From Ectopseudomonas composti (GTDB lineage Bacteria > Pseudomonadota > Gammaproteobacteria > Pseudomonadales > Pseudomonadaceae): a DNA stretch of 16,353 bases. Positions within the stretch are counted from its first letter, which is position 1, and every line of letters starts with the position of its first letter. The notes below the pieces were generated by a model. That model searched no databases, was not told the origin of the DNA, and saw only the letters and a list, made by a program, of their open reading frames with translations. The translations under genes were made by a program, and so were the position numbers. The stretch spans positions 1-16,353 of the forward strand of contig CAMPIF010000035.1 in the NCBI GenBank assembly GCA_946886245.1. The letters are read 5' to 3'. Positions 14,853 through 16,353 of the stretch are shown in pieces.

Positions 14853-15928
14853 TACCCCACCATGCGATGACGCTTGACGAAACGCCGGTCCAGCCAGTCC
14901 TTGCAGTGCCCGTACAGCTGCCCGCCCGCACTCCAGTCGTGCCAACCGAGCAATGCCCCGCCATCACCGGTGGCAAGCAGGGCCAGGCTCTGCCATTGCG
15001 GCCGATACTGGCGCAGCGGGCGACCCTGTAGCGCGGCCTGCAGATTGGTGCTGAGTACCGGCGCCTGACGCACTGCGAAACGCCCGCTGCGGCGCATGCC
15101 GTCGAGGCTGGCGCTGTCGCCGACGGCGAAGATCTGCGCGTGGGACTCGCATTGCAGGGTCGGGCGAATGGCGATGAATCCGGCAGCGTCGCTGGCCAGT
15201 TGGCTCGCCGTCAGCCATGGCCAGGGACGCGCACCGCTGGCCAGCAGCAGGCGCCGCCCGCGCCATACCGGCTCGTCACCGCTGAGCAGCCAGTCATCCT
15301 CGATACGGCCGATCGGGCAATGCTCACGCACCTGCACGCCGCGCTGACGCAGATGACCCAGTGCGCGCAGCCGCAACCCCGGCCCCAACCCGTCGAGCAA
15401 GGCTCCGCCGCAGAACAGCGCCAGCGCCGGCACCTTGTCGGCCAGCGCCAGGGCCAGCTCCACACCTCCGGCCCCGCCACCGAGAATCGCCATGCGCCGA
15501 GGCTCGGCCTGCCATTGCTGCCAGCCTTCGAGCATCCGCTCGATGGGCCTGGCGGCCAACACCTGCATGGCATCGCCCTGCTGCGGTGGAATGGCCATGC
15601 CGGCGCCGACGTTGAGCGACAACCACTCGCTCTGCAGACTACGGCCATCCACAAGTTGCAGGATGCGCGCATCGGCATCGAGCGAAGCGATCTCGCCCTC
15701 GATCAGCTCGACCTTGGCCGCCCGGCACAGCGGCTGCAGCTCCACGCGGCAGTCAGCCGGGCTGAAACGGCCGCTGATCAGCCCCGGCAACATGCCGGCG
15801 TACCAGGCTTCCGGGCCAGGGCTGAGCAAGCCGATACGGCCTGGCGGACGCTCCACCAGCGCCCAGCGGCGCAACACACCAAGATGGGCGTGGCCGGCCC
15901 CGGCCAGAATCAGATCGTACTGGGTCAT
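14852..15928 (-). CDS. FAD/NAD(P)-binding oxidoreductase, SelD-N-terminal-like (TIGR03169 type)
   Basis: A 358-residue pyridine-nucleotide-disulfide-type flavoprotein related to NADH dehydrogenase II and to the domain fused to the N-terminus of some SelD proteins. Landmarks are the FAD fingerprint DLILAGAGHAHL (5-16), WYAGMLPGLISGRF (42-55, typical of this subfamily), the NAD(P)H fingerprint MAILGGGAGGVELALALA (146-163) and the FAD-closing IFAVGDSASLDG. No redox CxxxxC pair is seen, so it is not a classical disulfide reductase. Electron donor and acceptor are unknown. The ATG at 15928 overlaps the TGA of the AraC-type gene (ATGA), indicating translational coupling; an ATG 12 nt earlier has no ribosome binding site. 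No selD gene or fusion is present here. Confidence 0.83.
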   Translation of the reverse strand: MTQYDLILAGAGHAHLGVLRRWALVERPPGRIGLLSPGPEAWYAGMLPGLISGRFSPADCRVELQPLCRAAKVELIEGEIASLDADARILQLVDGRSLQSEWLSLNVGAGMAIPPQQGDAMQVLAARPIERMLEGWQQWQAEPRRMAILGGGAGGVELALALADKVPALALFCGGALLDGLGPGLRLRALGHLRQRGVQVREHCPIGRIEDDWLLSGDEPVWRGRRLLLASGARPWPWLTASQLASDAAGFIAIRPTLQCESHAQIFAVGDSASLDGMRRSGRFAVRQAPVLSTNLQAALQGRPLRQYRPQWQSLALLATGDGGALLGWHDWSAGGQLYGHCKDWLDRRFVKRHRMVG

Positions 15929-16353
15929 GCGTTGTTGCATCCGTCGCGGTACTGGCTCGGCGTCTGGCCGGTCCAGCGTTTGAAGGCTCGGCCAAAGCTG
16001 CTGCTGTCACTGAAGCCGAGCAGATAGGCAATTTCACTGATCGAACAGCGCGGATCGCGCATGTGCCGCAACGCCAGGGCGTGGCGCGTCTCGCCGAGCA
16101 GCACCTCGTAGCGGGTGCCCTCCTCGGCCAGATGGCGCTGCAGGCTACGCAGGCTCAGGTGCAGCGCCTGGGCGATACGCTCGGCGCAGGGCTCGCCATC
16201 GGGCAACTGCGCTTCCAGACAACGACGCACCCGCTCGCTGCAACTGACCGCCTGCAGTTGCTCCAGGCTGCGTCTGAGCACTGTCTCGTTGTGCTCGGCC
16301 AGTTCCGGGTTGCCGTCGTCCAGCCGTTGCTCGAACGCGGCGCGGGGAAAGCG
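15925..16353 (-). CDS. AraC-family transcriptional regulator, partial (N-terminus beyond window)
   Basis: The C-terminal 142 residues of an AraC-type regulator; the frame stays open to the right edge, so the N-terminal ligand-binding part is cut off. The double helix-turn-helix covers the last ~100 residues: HLSLRSLQRHLAEEGTRYEV for the first and ISEIAYLLGFSDSSSFGRAF for the second, then KRWTGQTPSQYRDG, the family signature. Upstream FPRAAFEQRLDDGNPELAEH resembles the linker of the OruR/Arabinose_bd-type subgroup. Its stop overlaps the start of the oxidoreductase gene, so the two are one operon and the regulator probably controls its own operon. A GTG at 16281 is internal, not the start. Confidence 0.85.
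   Translation of the reverse strand, partial: RFPRAAFEQRLDDGNPELAEHNETVLRRSLEQLQAVSCSERVRRCLEAQLPDGEPCAERIAQALHLSLRSLQRHLAEEGTRYEVLLGETRHALALRHMRDPRCSISEIAYLLGFSDSSSFGRAFKRWTGQTPSQYRDGCNNA

Noticed and set aside
1..16353. CRISPR arrays, tRNA, rRNA, integrase or transposase genes
   Set aside because: No regularly spaced repeat array, no recognisable structural RNA and no recombinase-type coding sequence was seen on either strand.

Overview
The window looks like a chromosomal segment of a Pseudomonas-like gammaproteobacterium. Evidence for this is the strongly GC-rich coding sequence with G/C-ending codons, several pseudomonad-type REP hairpins (cores like GCGGCTGAAGCC and GCCAGCAAACTGGC), and a set of Pseudomonas-type genes: gamma-glutamylpolyamine synthetase/oxidase, a methyl-accepting chemotaxis protein, an MmyB-type XRE regulator and a TSUP permease. 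The genus is inferred; no rRNA or tRNA gene is present to confirm it. Most of the window is ordinary metabolic and regulatory sequence. The accessory-looking part is about 10.9-12.9 kb.

Layout. (1) 69-1938: an ArsR-type regulator faces a two-gene overlapping operon encoding an antibiotic-biosynthesis-monooxygenase (ABM) fold enzyme and a TauE/SafE (TSUP) permease. (2) 1948-3257: a four-helix membrane protein is divergent from an XRE/MmyB-type regulator, with a perfect palindrome between them (2421-2435). (3) 3389-4135: an exported protein of unknown function, then a REP hairpin. (4) 4217-7574: a DUF962/Mpo1-like membrane protein is divergent from a Crp/Fnr-type regulator, which is followed by a PhoD-like phosphatase without a signal peptide. 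A perfect 16-bp palindrome lies between the divergent pair. (5) 7660-10447, minus strand: a gamma-glutamylpolyamine synthetase-like gene followed by a gamma-glutamylputrescine oxidase-like gene, separated by a REP hairpin.

(6) 10448-12887: about 1 kb with no intact gene. It holds a 31-codon remnant that matches the amino terminus of type I restriction-modification methylase HsdM, two REP clusters and a pair of 25-bp direct repeats, followed by an intact Fic-domain gene with less GC-biased codons. I read this as the eroded remains of a type I R-M island whose accessory fic gene survived. (7) 12888-16353, minus strand: a chemotaxis receptor with no periplasmic domain and a Cache-like domain placed after its signalling domain, then a large inverted-repeat element, a SelD-N-terminal-like FAD/NAD(P) oxidoreductase, and a partial AraC-family regulator translationally coupled to it and running off the right edge.

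How the genes work together: several small regulator-plus-target units sit side by side (ArsR/ABM-TSUP, XRE/4TM protein, Crp/DUF962 and perhaps PhoD, AraC/oxidoreductase), two of them with strong palindromic operator candidates. The synthetase/oxidase pair would carry out the first two steps of gamma-glutamylated polyamine catabolism. I do not see a complete novel defence or mobile system. The best leads are the fic gene with its repeat-rich upstream region and HsdM relic, the two palindromes, and the unusual receptor architecture.
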